Assembly (NCBI RefSeq): GCF_002013915.1
Contig: NZ_MBTF01000038.1
Location: forward strand, 273,834-337,833
Origin: Mucilaginibacter pedocola
GTDB taxonomy: Bacteria; Bacteroidota; Bacteroidia; Sphingobacteriales; Sphingobacteriaceae
Length of the DNA: 64,000 nucleotides
Direction of reading: 5' to 3'
Positions 41,776-51,207 of this stretch are shown piece after piece. The position numbers and the translations under genes are program-made. The notes beneath the pieces are model-generated. The model saw only the letters and a list, made by a program, of their open reading frames with translations, was not told the DNA's origin and did no database searches. Position 1 is the stretch's first letter; each line of letters starts with the position of its first letter.

Positions 41776-44760
41776 ATGCAAGGTAAAGGGGTTATTAAAT
41801 TTTTCGCCATTCTGCTGGCAATAGTGTGCATATACCAGCTTTCTTTTACATGGGTGGCCAATAAAGTTGAGGACGACGCCAAGGCACATGCCAAAGGCGA
41901 TGCCGCAAAAGAAGCGGCCTACTTAGACTCCATGTCTACTCAACCGGTATATCCTTTATTCGGGCATACCTACCAATATTGCCTTGACAGGGAACTTGCC
42001 CTTGGTTTGGACCTGAAAGGCGGCATGAGCGTTACCATGCAAATTTCGTTGCGCGAGCTGGTACAGGCTTTGGCCAACAACAACCCTGACCCTGCTTTCA
42101 AGCAAGCGTTAGCTGAGGCTGAAAAAGGCGTTGTAGAAACTCAGAAAGATTACATCACCCTTTTTGTTGATGCTTACGAGAAACTTGCTCCTAACGCAAA
42201 ATTAGCCGCTCTGTTTGCCAACAGCAGCAATCAGGACAAGATCAAATTCAACTCGAGCAACAGCGAGGTTGAAAAATACCTGCAAGACCAATCGTCATCT
42301 GCCGTGCAGCAATCGTTCACCGTATTGCGCCGCCGTGTTGACCAGTTTGGTGTAACGCAGCCAAACATCCAGTTGCAAAAAAGCACCAACCGTATCCTTA
42401 TCGAACTTCCGGGTGTTAAAGAACCGGATCGTGTTCGTAAACTGTTATCGGGTTCGGCTAAATTGGAGTTTTACCAAACTTACGACAATACCGAAGTTTA
42501 CGCGCTGCTGAACAACGTAAACAGCCTGCTTGGTGCAAAAGCAAAAACTGCTGCCAAAGCCGACACTTCGAAAAAAGATACTGCTAAAGCGGCTACAACT
42601 GCTAAAGCACCAACCAGCCTGAAAGATTCGGCAAACTCATTGCTGAACAAACTGAAGAACGCGAACAGCAAAGACACTTCGGCTTTGGCCAACAAATCTC
42701 AGCTGGCTGCTCAAAACCCATTGTTCTCGGTAATGAGCCTGGTTACTTACCCTGATGCTAACAACCAACAGCAATTAGCCCCGGGCCCAATTGTTGGTTA
42801 CTCGCAAGTGAAAGACACTGCAAAAGTGAACGAGCTTCTGCACAGCCCCGAAGCTACCGGTGTATTGCCACGAAACATCAAATTCTTATGGGGTGTAAAA
42901 CCTATCGAAAAAACAAAAGTATACCAGCTATACGCCATTAAACTGGCCGGTGCAGAAAACGGCCCTGTACTGAGCGGCGACGTGATCACTGATGCCCACA
43001 AAGATGTTAACCAACAGAACGGTGGCTACGAGGTTATCATGAACATGAACTCGCAAGGTGCCCAGAAATGGAAAAACATTACTGCCGAAGCATCAGCAGG
43101 TGCCAACAAACGCGCTATCGCCATTGTGTTGGATGATAACGTTTACTCTGCCCCTAACGTTCAGAACGAAATTTCGGGTGGTGTATCATCTATCTCGGGT
43201 AACTTCAAAATGGAAGATACCGAGGATTTGGCCAACGTATTAAAAGCAGGCCGCCTGCTTGCCCCTGCCCGCATTGTAGGCAGCGAGGTTGTAGGTGCGT
43301 CGTTAGGTGCTGAAGCTATCAGCGCAGGTTTATTATCTTGCGTGTTGGGCTTAGTGGTTATCCTTATCTTCATGATAGCTTATTACAACCGCGCAGGTAC
43401 TGTTGCTGTGGTTGCGGTGTTAGTGAACGTATTCTTCCTGATGGGTGTATTAGTGAGCATCCGCGCCGTATTAACCTTGCCTGGTATCGCAGGTATCATC
43501 CTTATCCTGGGTGTTGCGGTTGATGCTAACGTGTTGGTTTATGAGCGTACCCGCGAAGAGCTTGGTTTAGGCAAATCGTTACGTTTGGCTATTGCCGATG
43601 GTTTTAAACATGCATTGCCTTCTATCCTTGATGCCAACATCAGTACCTTCTTAACAGGTGTTATCCTTTTCGTATTCGGTTCGGGCCCTATTCAGGGTTT
43701 CGCTACTACGCTGATGATCGGTATCGTAACTACCTTGTTCTGCTCTTTATTGATCTCGAGGTTATTGTTCGAGTTTATGCTGGAAAAAGGCTGGGATATC
43801 CAATTCTCACGCCCTTGGAGCTCGCACACTTTCAAAAACGCAAATTTCGGTTTTGTTAAAAACCGTTTCAAATTCTATGCCTTCTCTGGTATATTCATCG
43901 CTGCCGGTTTGGTATCAATGGTTACCCGCGGCTTTAACTATGGTGTAGACTTTGGTGGTGGCCGTACTTACTTAGTTAAATTCCCTAATAAGGCAGCTAC
44001 AACCGATCAGATACACGAAGAACTGGATAAATCGCTGGGTTTTGGTTCAGAAGTGAAAACTTACGGTGCCGATAAGATCAGCATCACTACAAACTACCTC
44101 ATCAACGACCAATCTGTTGATGCTGATGATAAAGTAGAGGCTGCTTTGGTTCAGGCTTTAAAAGCAAACCCTGTTACTACAATAACAGCAAAAGATATAT
44201 TGAGCCACTCTAAAGTAGAGGCTACCGTAGCAAACGAATTGAAGGCTTCGGCAAAATGGACCATCATCATCGCCATTTTGGTTATCTCGGCTTATATATT
44301 GATCAGGTTCCGCAAATGGCAGTTCAGCCTTGGTGCGATGGTTGCAACCGCACACGATGCGCTGATGGTACTATCTTTCTTCTCGTTGTTTAAAGATTTG
44401 CTTCCGTTCTCGTTGGATATCGACCAGGCCTTTATAGCTGCATTGCTTACCGTTATAGGTTACTCAATTAACGATACCGTAGTGGTGTTCGACCGTATCC
44501 GCGAGTTCTTACACTTGCCGAGCGAGAGAAACAGTTCAACAAAAGATATCATCAACCATGCTATCAATAACACGCTTAGCCGTACCATCATCACTGCGTT
44601 AACCGTAGTATTGATATTGCTGGTATTATTCTTGTTCGGTGGCGATGTATTGCGCGGCTTCTCGTTCGCATTGCTTATCGGCGTATTGTTCGGTACTTAC
44701 TCGTCCATCTGTGTGGCCACACCGGTTATCATCGACTTTGGAAAGAAAGACCTGAAATAG
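41776..44760 (+). CDS. secDF: Protein translocase subunit SecDF (fused)
   Basis: SecDF uses the proton gradient to help pull proteins through SecYEG. The 994-residue protein fuses SecD and SecF, the normal Bacteroidota form. Motifs are LGLDLKGGMSVTM near the start of SecD, ILGVAVDANVLVYERTREEL in its membrane half, then FNYGVDFGGGRTYLVKF and GYSINDTVVVFDRIREFLHL in SecF. Twelve helices are expected. A low-complexity insert (about residues 252-310: AKTAAKADTSKKDTAKAAT and neighbours) lies in the periplasmic P1 region, an Ala/Lys/Thr-rich linker. A strong terminator follows. The call is secure. Confidence 0.97.
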   Translation: MQGKGVIKFFAILLAIVCIYQLSFTWVANKVEDDAKAHAKGDAAKEAAYLDSMSTQPVYPLFGHTYQYCLDRELALGLDLKGGMSVTMQISLRELVQALANNNPDPAFKQALAEAEKGVVETQKDYITLFVDAYEKLAPNAKLAALFANSSNQDKIKFNSSNSEVEKYLQDQSSSAVQQSFTVLRRRVDQFGVTQPNIQLQKSTNRILIELPGVKEPDRVRKLLSGSAKLEFYQTYDNTEVYALLNNVNSLLGAKAKTAAKADTSKKDTAKAATTAKAPTSLKDSANSLLNKLKNANSKDTSALANKSQLAAQNPLFSVMSLVTYPDANNQQQLAPGPIVGYSQVKDTAKVNELLHSPEATGVLPRNIKFLWGVKPIEKTKVYQLYAIKLAGAENGPVLSGDVITDAHKDVNQQNGGYEVIMNMNSQGAQKWKNITAEASAGANKRAIAIVLDDNVYSAPNVQNEISGGVSSISGNFKMEDTEDLANVLKAGRLLAPARIVGSEVVGASLGAEAISAGLLSCVLGLVVILIFMIAYYNRAGTVAVVAVLVNVFFLMGVLVSIRAVLTLPGIAGIILILGVAVDANVLVYERTREELGLGKSLRLAIADGFKHALPSILDANISTFLTGVILFVFGSGPIQGFATTLMIGIVTTLFCSLLISRLLFEFMLEKGWDIQFSRPWSSHTFKNANFGFVKNRFKFYAFSGIFIAAGLVSMVTRGFNYGVDFGGGRTYLVKFPNKAATTDQIHEELDKSLGFGSEVKTYGADKISITTNYLINDQSVDADDKVEAALVQALKANPVTTITAKDILSHSKVEATVANELKASAKWTIIIAILVISAYILIRFRKWQFSLGAMVATAHDALMVLSFFSLFKDLLPFSLDIDQAFIAALLTVIGYSINDTVVVFDRIREFLHLPSERNSSTKDIINHAINNTLSRTIITALTVVLILLVLFLFGGDVLRGFSFALLIGVLFGTYSSICVATPVIIDFGKKDLK

Positions 44761-44780
44761 TGACATACAACTCATAAATA

Positions 44781-44812
44781 AAAGGCTCCAAAGAACATTT
44801 GGAGCCTTTTTT
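44781..44812 (+). terminator. Terminator of secDF
   Basis: AAAGGCTCCA pairs with the later TGGAGCCTTTT around AAGAACATT, with a T run. Confidence 0.85.
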
Positions 44813-44903
44813 GTTTACTAATTAACATACTACCCTCTCTTTAAAGTTTTGGATGGGCCGGAAATTTAAAGCGAGTGAAAATGATACACAATAACACAAC
44901 ACG

Positions 44904-46217
44904 ATGAATACTAACGGCCTTTCAAAATTCCCAACTGTAGTTATTATAGGCGGCGGCTTCGGCGGTATACAGGTTGCCAAGCAACTTGCCGATAAGCCCG
45001 TAGAAGTAATATTGCTCGATAAACATAATTACCACACCTTTCAGCCCCTGCTGTACCAGGTAGCTACCGGCGGGCTGGAGTGCGAATCAATCGCTTTCTC
45101 GCTCCGTAAAAACTTCGAAGGCCAAAAAAACCTGCGTTTCCGCATTGCCGAAGTGAGCCATATTGATAGAGAGGCCAATACGGTGCATACCGATATAGGC
45201 CCTATCCCCTACGATTATTTGGTGATAGCAACAGGCTCTACCACCAACTTCTTTGGAAACAAGGATATTGAGAAATACGCCATGCCCATGAAATCGATAC
45301 CCGAGGCGCTTAACCTGCGCTACATGGTATTGCAAAACCTGGAAGCGGCCATTTTAAAACCAACTAAGGAAGAACGTGCGCCCTACCTGTCGTTCGTGCT
45401 GGTGGGTGCCGGCCCTACCGGTGTAGAGCTTGCTGGTGCCTTGGCCGAATTACGCAACCACGTGTTGAATAAAGATTATCCCGAACTTTCTAAAGACGAA
45501 ATGAAGGTTTACCTGGTAGACTTCCTCCCGAAAGTGCTGGGTCCCTTCTCCGACGAAGGCTCTAAAGCTGCGCAAGGCTTCCTCACCAAAATGGGTGTTG
45601 AACTGATGCTGGGCGTAAAGGTGGAGAATTATAATGGTGAAGAGATAACATTTGAGGGTGGCAAAAGCATCCGTACCAAAAACGTGATATGGAGCGCGGG
45701 TGTTGCAGGCGTAGTGCCGGATGGCGTTGGCAAAGAGGCCATAGAACGTGGTAATCGTATTAAGGTAGATAACGTTTGCCGTATGGTAGGCAGCGATAAC
45801 ATATTTGCCATTGGCGACGTGGCTGCCATGATAACCGATGAAACGCCGAAGGGGCACCCGGGCGTTGCACAGGTAGCCATACAAATGGGCCAGCTAACCG
45901 GTAAAAACATAAACCGCATCATCCGCGGCGAGCAGCCCGAACCGTTTAAATACTTTGATAAAGGCTCACTGGCTACCATAGGCCGCAACAAGGCCATTGC
46001 CGATTTGGGCAAGATAAAGTTCCAGGGATTTTTTGCCTGGCTTACCTGGATGTTTGTGCACCTGATATCATTAATGGGTGGGCGTAACCGGGTAGTTGTT
46101 TTTATAAACTGGGTATCGGCCTATGTAAACAACAACGGCGGCAACAGGCTAATTATACGTAGATTTAAGCCCGAAGAACTGGCAGATAAGAAAGAACAAA
46201 CCGCCAAAGCCGATTAA
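44904..46217 (+). CDS. NAD(P)/FAD-dependent oxidoreductase, type II NADH dehydrogenase-like
   Basis: The 437-residue protein has two Rossmann folds. The FAD site is VVIIGGGFGGIQVAKQLADK near the start. The NADH site is FVLVGAGPTGVELAGALAEL (around residue 168), and the second FAD block is IFAIGDVAAM (near 305). NYHTFQPLLYQVATGGLE is typical of NDH-2, where quinone reacts. Segments near the C-terminus (FFAWLTWMFVHLISLMGG) anchor it to the membrane. NDH-2 oxidises NADH without pumping protons. HMG-CoA lyase follows 6 bases later. The quinone enzyme is the best reading of this family, but sulfide:quinone relatives cannot be fully excluded. Confidence 0.88.
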   Translation: MNTNGLSKFPTVVIIGGGFGGIQVAKQLADKPVEVILLDKHNYHTFQPLLYQVATGGLECESIAFSLRKNFEGQKNLRFRIAEVSHIDREANTVHTDIGPIPYDYLVIATGSTTNFFGNKDIEKYAMPMKSIPEALNLRYMVLQNLEAAILKPTKEERAPYLSFVLVGAGPTGVELAGALAELRNHVLNKDYPELSKDEMKVYLVDFLPKVLGPFSDEGSKAAQGFLTKMGVELMLGVKVENYNGEEITFEGGKSIRTKNVIWSAGVAGVVPDGVGKEAIERGNRIKVDNVCRMVGSDNIFAIGDVAAMITDETPKGHPGVAQVAIQMGQLTGKNINRIIRGEQPEPFKYFDKGSLATIGRNKAIADLGKIKFQGFFAWLTWMFVHLISLMGGRNRVVVFINWVSAYVNNNGGNRLIIRRFKPEELADKKEQTAKAD

Positions 46218-46223
46218 ACCGCT

Positions 46224-47087
46224 ATGCTTAATAGCCCCATAAGAATTACCGAATGCCCCCGCGATGCCATGCAGGGCTTGCACGAATTTGTACCTACCGA
46301 TGTAAAAGCAGCTTACATAAACCTGCTTTTACAGGTAGGGTTTGATACTATCGACTTCGGCAGCTTTGTATCGCCAAAGGCTATCCCTCAAATGCGTGAT
46401 ACGGCGGAGGTGCTCAGCAAGCTCGACTTAAGCAACACGCGCTCGAAACTGTTAGCAATTATAGCCAACTACCGCGGTGCCGAAGAAGCTGCAGCGCACG
46501 AAGAGATAACGTATTTGGGCTACCCGTTTTCGATATCGGAGACTTTTCAGCTACGCAATACCAACACTACTATTGCGCAGGCGTTTGACAGTGTGAAGCG
46601 CATTAACGAGTTATGCGCTGCCAAAAACAAACAACTGCTTATTTACCTATCCATGGGTTTTGGCAACCCCTACGGCGACGATTGGAGCAATGATGTGGTG
46701 CAGCATTGGGCGCAGAAAATGATAAATGAGGGCATCGGCTATATAGCCCTCTCAGATACAGTTGGCGTTGCCACACCGGAACAGATAAGTGCACTATACC
46801 CCGCCCTAACCAAGCTATCAGATATCACCGCTTTTGGGTTACACCTCCACTCCACGCCCGATACATGGCAGGAAAAGGTAACAGCGGCCTATGAAGCAGG
46901 CTGCACACGCTTCGATGTAGCCCTTAAAGGTTACGGAGGCTGCCCAATGGCCAAAGATGAGCTTACAGGCAACATAGCCACCGAAAATCTGATAGCCTAC
47001 CTACTGCACCAAAACGTCGACCTTGGGCTTGATTTGGATAAGCTGAGCGAAGCGATGGAATACTCGGGGAAAGTGTTTGGTGCGTAA
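46224..47087 (+). CDS. Hydroxymethylglutaryl-CoA lyase-like protein
   Basis: The 287-residue TIM barrel begins with PIRITECPRDAMQGLHEFVP, the start of HMG-CoA lyase and related aldolases. It has DFGSFVSPKAIPQM, then DTVGVATPEQISALYP. The metal-binding FGLHLHSTPDTW is followed by the signature GYGGCPMAKDELTGNIATE, where the Cys is catalytic in HMG-CoA lyase. It cleaves HMG-CoA to acetoacetate and acetyl-CoA in leucine breakdown. It follows the NADH dehydrogenase by 6 bases; no other leucine-catabolic gene is near. The family also includes aldolases of other substrates, so the exact reaction is not proven. Confidence 0.88.
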   Translation: MLNSPIRITECPRDAMQGLHEFVPTDVKAAYINLLLQVGFDTIDFGSFVSPKAIPQMRDTAEVLSKLDLSNTRSKLLAIIANYRGAEEAAAHEEITYLGYPFSISETFQLRNTNTTIAQAFDSVKRINELCAAKNKQLLIYLSMGFGNPYGDDWSNDVVQHWAQKMINEGIGYIALSDTVGVATPEQISALYPALTKLSDITAFGLHLHSTPDTWQEKVTAAYEAGCTRFDVALKGYGGCPMAKDELTGNIATENLIAYLLHQNVDLGLDLDKLSEAMEYSGKVFGA

Positions 47088-47105
47088 AACTTCGAATTTT
47101 CAATA

Positions 47106-47158
47106 TTCCCTCCCCCGGGAGGGTGCGGCCGACATGAGCGCAAACGCAGGGAGGGCTT
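47106..47158. repeat. CCCTCCCCCGGGAGGGTGCG repeat
   Basis: CCTCCCCCGGGAGG is a near-palindrome, followed by CGCAGGGAGGGCTTAA. It resembles the 20093-20216 element. It lies in the 228-bp spacer before the amidohydrolase; nothing else was seen there. Confidence 0.55.
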
Positions 47159-47315
47159 AACCACAATACCTTCGTGCCTTTGCTTTGTGGCTAATAGCTG
47201 CTTCGTTCCTAAGCATGATAGTTCATATCCCCTACTATCATAAGTTCTACTTTCCCCTTGCTTAATCATCACAATACCAAAACATTGCCTTAATACTTAT
47301 TGCAGAAATTACGGC

Positions 47316-48986
47316 ATGAAAAAAATATACATGCTGTTATTACTGCTGCTATTGCGACTCCCCCTGCATGCCCAGCAAGCCGACCTGATACTAACCGGCG
47401 GCAACATCATCACCCTACAACAAAAAGGCGACCGTGCTCAGGCCATAGCCATGGCCAATGGTAAAATATTAGCCATAGGCAGCAATGCAGATATTGCCAA
47501 ATATGCCGGCAGCAATACAAAAACTATTCAGCTGAACGGCAAAACCGTAGTGCCCGGCTTCAACGATGCGCACCAGCACCCGGCACCATTGTACCCTTTT
47601 GAGGCAGTATACGCTACCTTACGGGTAGATACCGTAACATCGATGAAGAACCTCATCGCACTCATTAAAAAGAAAGCTGCCATAACGCCAAAGGGTATGC
47701 TGATACGAGGCGTTGGCTATAACGAAACTGCCTTGGGCGGCCAACCCATCCGCGATAGTTTGGATAAGGCCACTACTGATCATCCAGTTTTTATAAGCCA
47801 TGTAAGCGGTCACCTGGCCGCTGCCAACTCGTACCTGATGGATAAGGCAGGTATTACAGAAGCAACTAAAGACCCGGCGGGCGGCCTGTTCGAACGCTAT
47901 TTGCATACCAATACGCCCGATGGTATTTGCAAAGAATCGGCAATGGGCTATTTACGCAAGGCGAAGGTAACTAACCCGCCACAGCCTACCGAGGAGCAGG
48001 AAATGGCCGGTTACCGCCTGTATTTTAACCAGGTATTAGCCAGTGGGGTAACCAGCATAGGTGATGCCAACACCAGTCCGCAAAAGGTAGAGGTATACCG
48101 AAAACTGGCTGCAGAGAACTTCCCTATGCGGTTTAACCTGCTGATATGGTGGGAATACCTGGACCAGGTATTGAACGGTAACATCGCCAAAACCGAAACC
48201 GATAACCTGCGCATCGCCGGTATCAAAGTAGTGCAGGGCAATTCGCTCAGCGGAAAAACCTGCTGGCTGATGGACCCTTACGAAATGATAAACCCGCTTA
48301 CCGGTAAACAGGACTACTACGGCATCCCCCCCGCGCGCAGTCAGGCGGGGCTTGATAGTTTGTTTTGGAAGATACACCATGCCGGCTGGCAAATTGCCTG
48401 CCATAGCAACGGCGACCGTGAAATAACCATGGTGATATCCGCCATAGAAAAAGCGCAACAGCAAGATACCCGCCCCAACCCACGGCATAGGATAGAGCAT
48501 TGCAGCATCACCAACCAAAAAATACTGGATGATATTAAAAAGGATGGCATAGTCCCTGTGTTTCACAACTACTTATATGAGTTGGGCGAGAAAATGGCTG
48601 TTTATGGCGATAAGCGCCTAAGCATGCTGCACCCCACCCGCACCGCGCAGGAAATGGGAATAATTTATGCTCTGCACTCCGATGCGCCGATATCGGTTTA
48701 CCCGGCCATGATCCGTTTAGGGAGCACCGTAGCACGCAAAACTAAAGAAGGCGTAGTAATAGGTGCCAACCAGCGCATTGATGCCGAGGACGCTATAAAA
48801 GCCTATTGCAGCGGCGGTGCCTACACCACTTATGAAGAGAAAAAGAAAGGCTCGCTCCTCCCCGGCTACTTTGCCGACATGGTGATACTAAATGAAGACC
48901 CGACAGCCATCGACCCGGATAAAATAAGAGATATTGTAGTGAACACTACTATTGTTGGTGGTAAAGTGGTTTACCAGGCGAAGTAG
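47316..48986 (+). CDS. Exported amidohydrolase, YtcJ-like
   Basis: The 556-residue protein carries a signal peptide (MKKIYMLLLLLLLRLPLHAQ). The YtcJ branch of the amidohydrolase superfamily is recognised by ADLILTGGNIITLQQKGDRA, the metal-binding VVPGFNDAHQHPAPLYPFEA, then GGWQ-type GWQIACHSNGDREI, HRIEHCSITN and LHSDAPISVYP near the end. Related enzymes hydrolyse amide or imidic bonds of heterocycles; the substrate cannot be predicted. A periplasmic location is expected from the signal peptide. Metal ligands (HxH, His, Asp) are in place. Confidence 0.88.
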   Translation: MKKIYMLLLLLLLRLPLHAQQADLILTGGNIITLQQKGDRAQAIAMANGKILAIGSNADIAKYAGSNTKTIQLNGKTVVPGFNDAHQHPAPLYPFEAVYATLRVDTVTSMKNLIALIKKKAAITPKGMLIRGVGYNETALGGQPIRDSLDKATTDHPVFISHVSGHLAAANSYLMDKAGITEATKDPAGGLFERYLHTNTPDGICKESAMGYLRKAKVTNPPQPTEEQEMAGYRLYFNQVLASGVTSIGDANTSPQKVEVYRKLAAENFPMRFNLLIWWEYLDQVLNGNIAKTETDNLRIAGIKVVQGNSLSGKTCWLMDPYEMINPLTGKQDYYGIPPARSQAGLDSLFWKIHHAGWQIACHSNGDREITMVISAIEKAQQQDTRPNPRHRIEHCSITNQKILDDIKKDGIVPVFHNYLYELGEKMAVYGDKRLSMLHPTRTAQEMGIIYALHSDAPISVYPAMIRLGSTVARKTKEGVVIGANQRIDAEDAIKAYCSGGAYTTYEEKKKGSLLPGYFADMVILNEDPTAIDPDKIRDIVVNTTIVGGKVVYQAK

Positions 48987-48987
48987 G

Positions 48988-49034
48988 ATAAAGCTAATGT
49001 ATGCTTGATGAAGTTCAGCCTGCATTAGCTTTAT
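48988..49034. terminator. Bidirectional-looking hairpin downstream of the amidohydrolase
   Basis: ATAAAGCTAATG (48988-48999) is the exact complement of CATTAGCTTTAT (49023-49034), 12 bp with a 23-base loop. AT-rich ends could act as a terminator for the amidohydrolase. Confidence 0.6.
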
Positions 49035-49041
49035 TTCAAGT

Positions 49042-49090
49042 GTCAGCTGAAAGCTGACCTTGTGCACAACCACGGGCTGAAAGCCCGCGG
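49042..49090. repeat. Two small hairpins of the GCTGAAAGC type
   Basis: GTCAGCTGAAAGCTGAC and CGGGCTGAAAGCCCG are two short perfect hairpins with the same GAA loop, 16 bases apart, between the amidohydrolase and GNAT genes. Confidence 0.6.
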
Positions 49091-49143
49091 CAGCTATTGT
49101 GAGGTGGAAGAAGTTTTCATCTGCACATCTGAAATTTGCACAT

Positions 49144-49575
49144 CTACTCCCTCACCATTGTATAATGCTTTATACCAGCTTCTTCAAACATCTCCCCCAC
49201 TTTTTCGAAACCAAAGCGGGCGTATAGAGTAACAGCATCTATTTGCGAGTGAAGGTAAACGTATTTTGCATCGGCAGGCAGGCTTTCTAAAACCGTGCGC
49301 ACCATAGCTTGCCCAAGGCCAAAGCCCCTGAATTCGCTTAACACGGCAAAGCGCTCCAGTTTATAACCTTTTTCTGTTTTGCGCCAGCGGCAGGCTCCGG
49401 CAGGTTCGCCATCTACCATGGCTAAAAAGTGCGTGCTTTCTTCTTCCTGGTTACGTTCCAATTGGGGCGGGCAACCTTGCTCAATAACAAATACCTGGTG
49501 GCGTATGGCAAATGCTTTCTCCAGGTCAGCAGCATCAGTGATTTGCTTTACTTCTATTCTTCTTATTTCGGACAT
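49144..49575 (-). CDS. GNAT-family N-acetyltransferase
   Basis: The 143-residue protein has the GNAT fold: FAIRHQVFVIEQGCPPQLER near the start (ElaA-like), AGACRWRKTEKGYKLERFAV, then the acetyl-CoA loop EFRGFGLGQAMVRTVL and a final VGEMFEEAGIKHYTM. The substrate is unknown. Its start codon lies 41 bases inside the end of the upstream iron permease gene on the same strand, in another frame. That implies coupled expression or a shared message. No alternative in-frame Met exists before the domain. Confidence 0.88.
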   Translation of the reverse strand: MSEIRRIEVKQITDAADLEKAFAIRHQVFVIEQGCPPQLERNQEEESTHFLAMVDGEPAGACRWRKTEKGYKLERFAVLSEFRGFGLGQAMVRTVLESLPADAKYVYLHSQIDAVTLYARFGFEKVGEMFEEAGIKHYTMVRE

Positions 49576-50041
49576 AATGCTCTTTCAATTTGTAGCCGGA
49601 TAGTTTGGTGGCATGGTTTTCTTCCGCTGCATCTATCGAGTGCGTACAGGTGATATCGTCCTCCTCTTCGGCAAGCTCGGCTAATTTTACGTAGAATTTG
49701 TGGAGCTGATCCAGTTCTTTTTCGCTCAGGTCTTCAATATCAACCATGCGGTTGCTTGCACCCTGGTGCGAGGCCAGGAGTTCGTTGAGTTTAAGGTGTA
49801 TAGCCTTCGAATCTTTGTTTTGCGATTTTTGGATCAGAAACACCATCAGGAAAGTGATGATGGTGGTGCCGGTATTGATTATGAGTTGCCAGGTTTGGGA
49901 ATATTTTGCAATAGGGCCGTAAGCTGCCCACAATATAACCACACTAACAGCGCTTACAAATGCGACAGAACTACCGGTTGCGATAGTTGCCCAATTGGCA
50001 AATTTTTCAAATAGATTCTTTTGTTTCTTTTTCCTGGCCAT
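49535..50041 (-). CDS. Low-affinity iron permease-family protein
   Basis: From ATG 50041 the product is 168 residues. Two membrane helices (about residues 22-42 and 52-72) carry the pattern FEKFANWATIATGSSVAFVS and QLIINTGTTIITFLMVFLIQ, followed by QNKDSKAIHLKLNELLASHQ. This matches the Pfam group named after fungal low-affinity iron permease; in bacteria the role is not established and transport should not be assumed. Eight codons of open frame lie upstream of this Met. Its last 41 bases overlap GNAT. A minus-7 box is 21 bases before the start. Confidence 0.82.
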   Translation of the reverse strand: MARKKKQKNLFEKFANWATIATGSSVAFVSAVSVVILWAAYGPIAKYSQTWQLIINTGTTIITFLMVFLIQKSQNKDSKAIHLKLNELLASHQGASNRMVDIEDLSEKELDQLHKFYVKLAELAEEEDDITCTHSIDAAEENHATKLSGYKLKEHYVRNKKNRSKANH

Positions 50042-50062
50042 GGTTGTTAAAGTATACCCATA

Positions 50063-50070
50063 CAAACCTA
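50063..50070 (-). promoter_or_regulatory. Minus-7 box for the permease-GNAT pair
   Basis: On the minus strand TAGGTTTG matches TAnnTTTG, 21 bases before ATG 50041 and just after the fbaA terminator. Confidence 0.5.
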
Positions 50071-50072
50071 AA

Positions 50073-50107
50073 AAAACCGCCGATGTTCTTACACATGGCG
50101 GTTTTTA
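50073..50107 (-). terminator. Terminator of fructose-bisphosphate aldolase
   Basis: AAAAACCGCC pairs with GGCGGTTTTT around a loop, with T/A runs on both sides. It lies between fbaA and the permease gene. Confidence 0.85.
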
Positions 50108-50127
50108 TTCTTATTAGTTCTAGCAGT

Positions 50128-51207
50128 TTACAGCTTGCTGTTAGCGTCTAAGCAGTTAAGATCGCCGAAAGCTACAGTTAAGCGTTTTACGAAGCTTTCT
50201 TCAGCTTTACGTAACCAAACGCGTGGATCGTAGTATTTTTTGTTCGGAGAATCTTCGCCTTCAGGGTTACCAATTTGCGATTGCAAGTAACCTTCTTTAG
50301 CCTGGTAGTAATCTTTAATACCATCCCAGAAAGCAAATTGCATATCGGTATCGATGTTCATTTTGATAGCACCGTAAGAGATAGCCTCGCGAATTTCTTC
50401 TTGTGACGAACCCGAACCACCGTGGAATACGAAGTTGATCGGTTTCTCGGCAGTAAGGTTGTGTTTCTGTTTCAGGAACTCTTGCGAGTTGTGCAGGATA
50501 ACCGGCATCAGTTTTACGTTACCCGGTTTGTATACACCGTGTACGTTACCAAATGCAGCAGCAACAGTAAATTTATCGCTTACTTTAGAAAGTTCTTCGT
50601 AAGCATAAGCAACCTCTTCAGGCTGAGTGTAAAGGCGTGAGCTGTCAACATCAGAGTTGTCAACACCATCTTCTTCGCCACCGGTTACGCCAAGCTCAAT
50701 TTCAACGGTCATGCCCATTTTGGCCATGCGCTCTAAGTATTTGGCAGATATTTCGATATTTTCTTCGATAGGCTCTTCAGAAAGATCAAGCATGTGCGAT
50801 GAGAACAAAGGTTTGCCGGTTTCAGCAAAAAATTTCTCGCCGTGGTCTAACAAACCGTCTATCCATGGCAATAATTTTTTTGCAGCGTGGTCGGTGTGCA
50901 AAATTACAGCAACGCCATAGTGCTCTGCCAGTAAGTGAACGTGTTTAGCGGCAGATACAGCGCCCAAAATGCAGGCCTGCAGTTTAGAGTTATCCAACGA
51001 TTTACCCGCATAAAACTGCGCGCCACCGTTCGATAATTGAATAATAACAGGGGAGTTAACAGCCTTTGCTGTTTCCATAACTGCGTTTACGGTGTTGGTG
51101 CCGATAACGTTTACAGCCGGCAGTGCAAACTGATGTGCTTTAGCGGCTTCAAATAGTTCCTGCACCTGGTCTCCGGTGAGTACTCCTTTGTAATCTTTTA
51201 AACTCAT
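50128..51207 (-). CDS. fbaA: Fructose-bisphosphate aldolase, class II
   Basis: This metal-dependent aldolase splits fructose 1,6-bisphosphate in glycolysis and runs the reverse in gluconeogenesis. The 359-residue product matches E. coli FbaA in length. The zinc site includes VILHTDHAAKKLLPWIDG, VEIELGVTGGEEDGVDNSDV is the flexible loop and metal region, and FGNVHGVYKPGNVKL and FHGGSGSSQEEI hold phosphate-binding residues. NMDTD-type MNIDTDMQFAFWDG completes it. It has its own terminator and a divergent upstream region shared with accD. Confidence 0.96.
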   Translation of the reverse strand: MSLKDYKGVLTGDQVQELFEAAKAHQFALPAVNVIGTNTVNAVMETAKAVNSPVIIQLSNGGAQFYAGKSLDNSKLQACILGAVSAAKHVHLLAEHYGVAVILHTDHAAKKLLPWIDGLLDHGEKFFAETGKPLFSSHMLDLSEEPIEENIEISAKYLERMAKMGMTVEIELGVTGGEEDGVDNSDVDSSRLYTQPEEVAYAYEELSKVSDKFTVAAAFGNVHGVYKPGNVKLMPVILHNSQEFLKQKHNLTAEKPINFVFHGGSGSSQEEIREAISYGAIKMNIDTDMQFAFWDGIKDYYQAKEGYLQSQIGNPEGEDSPNKKYYDPRVWLRKAEESFVKRLTVAFGDLNCLDANSKL

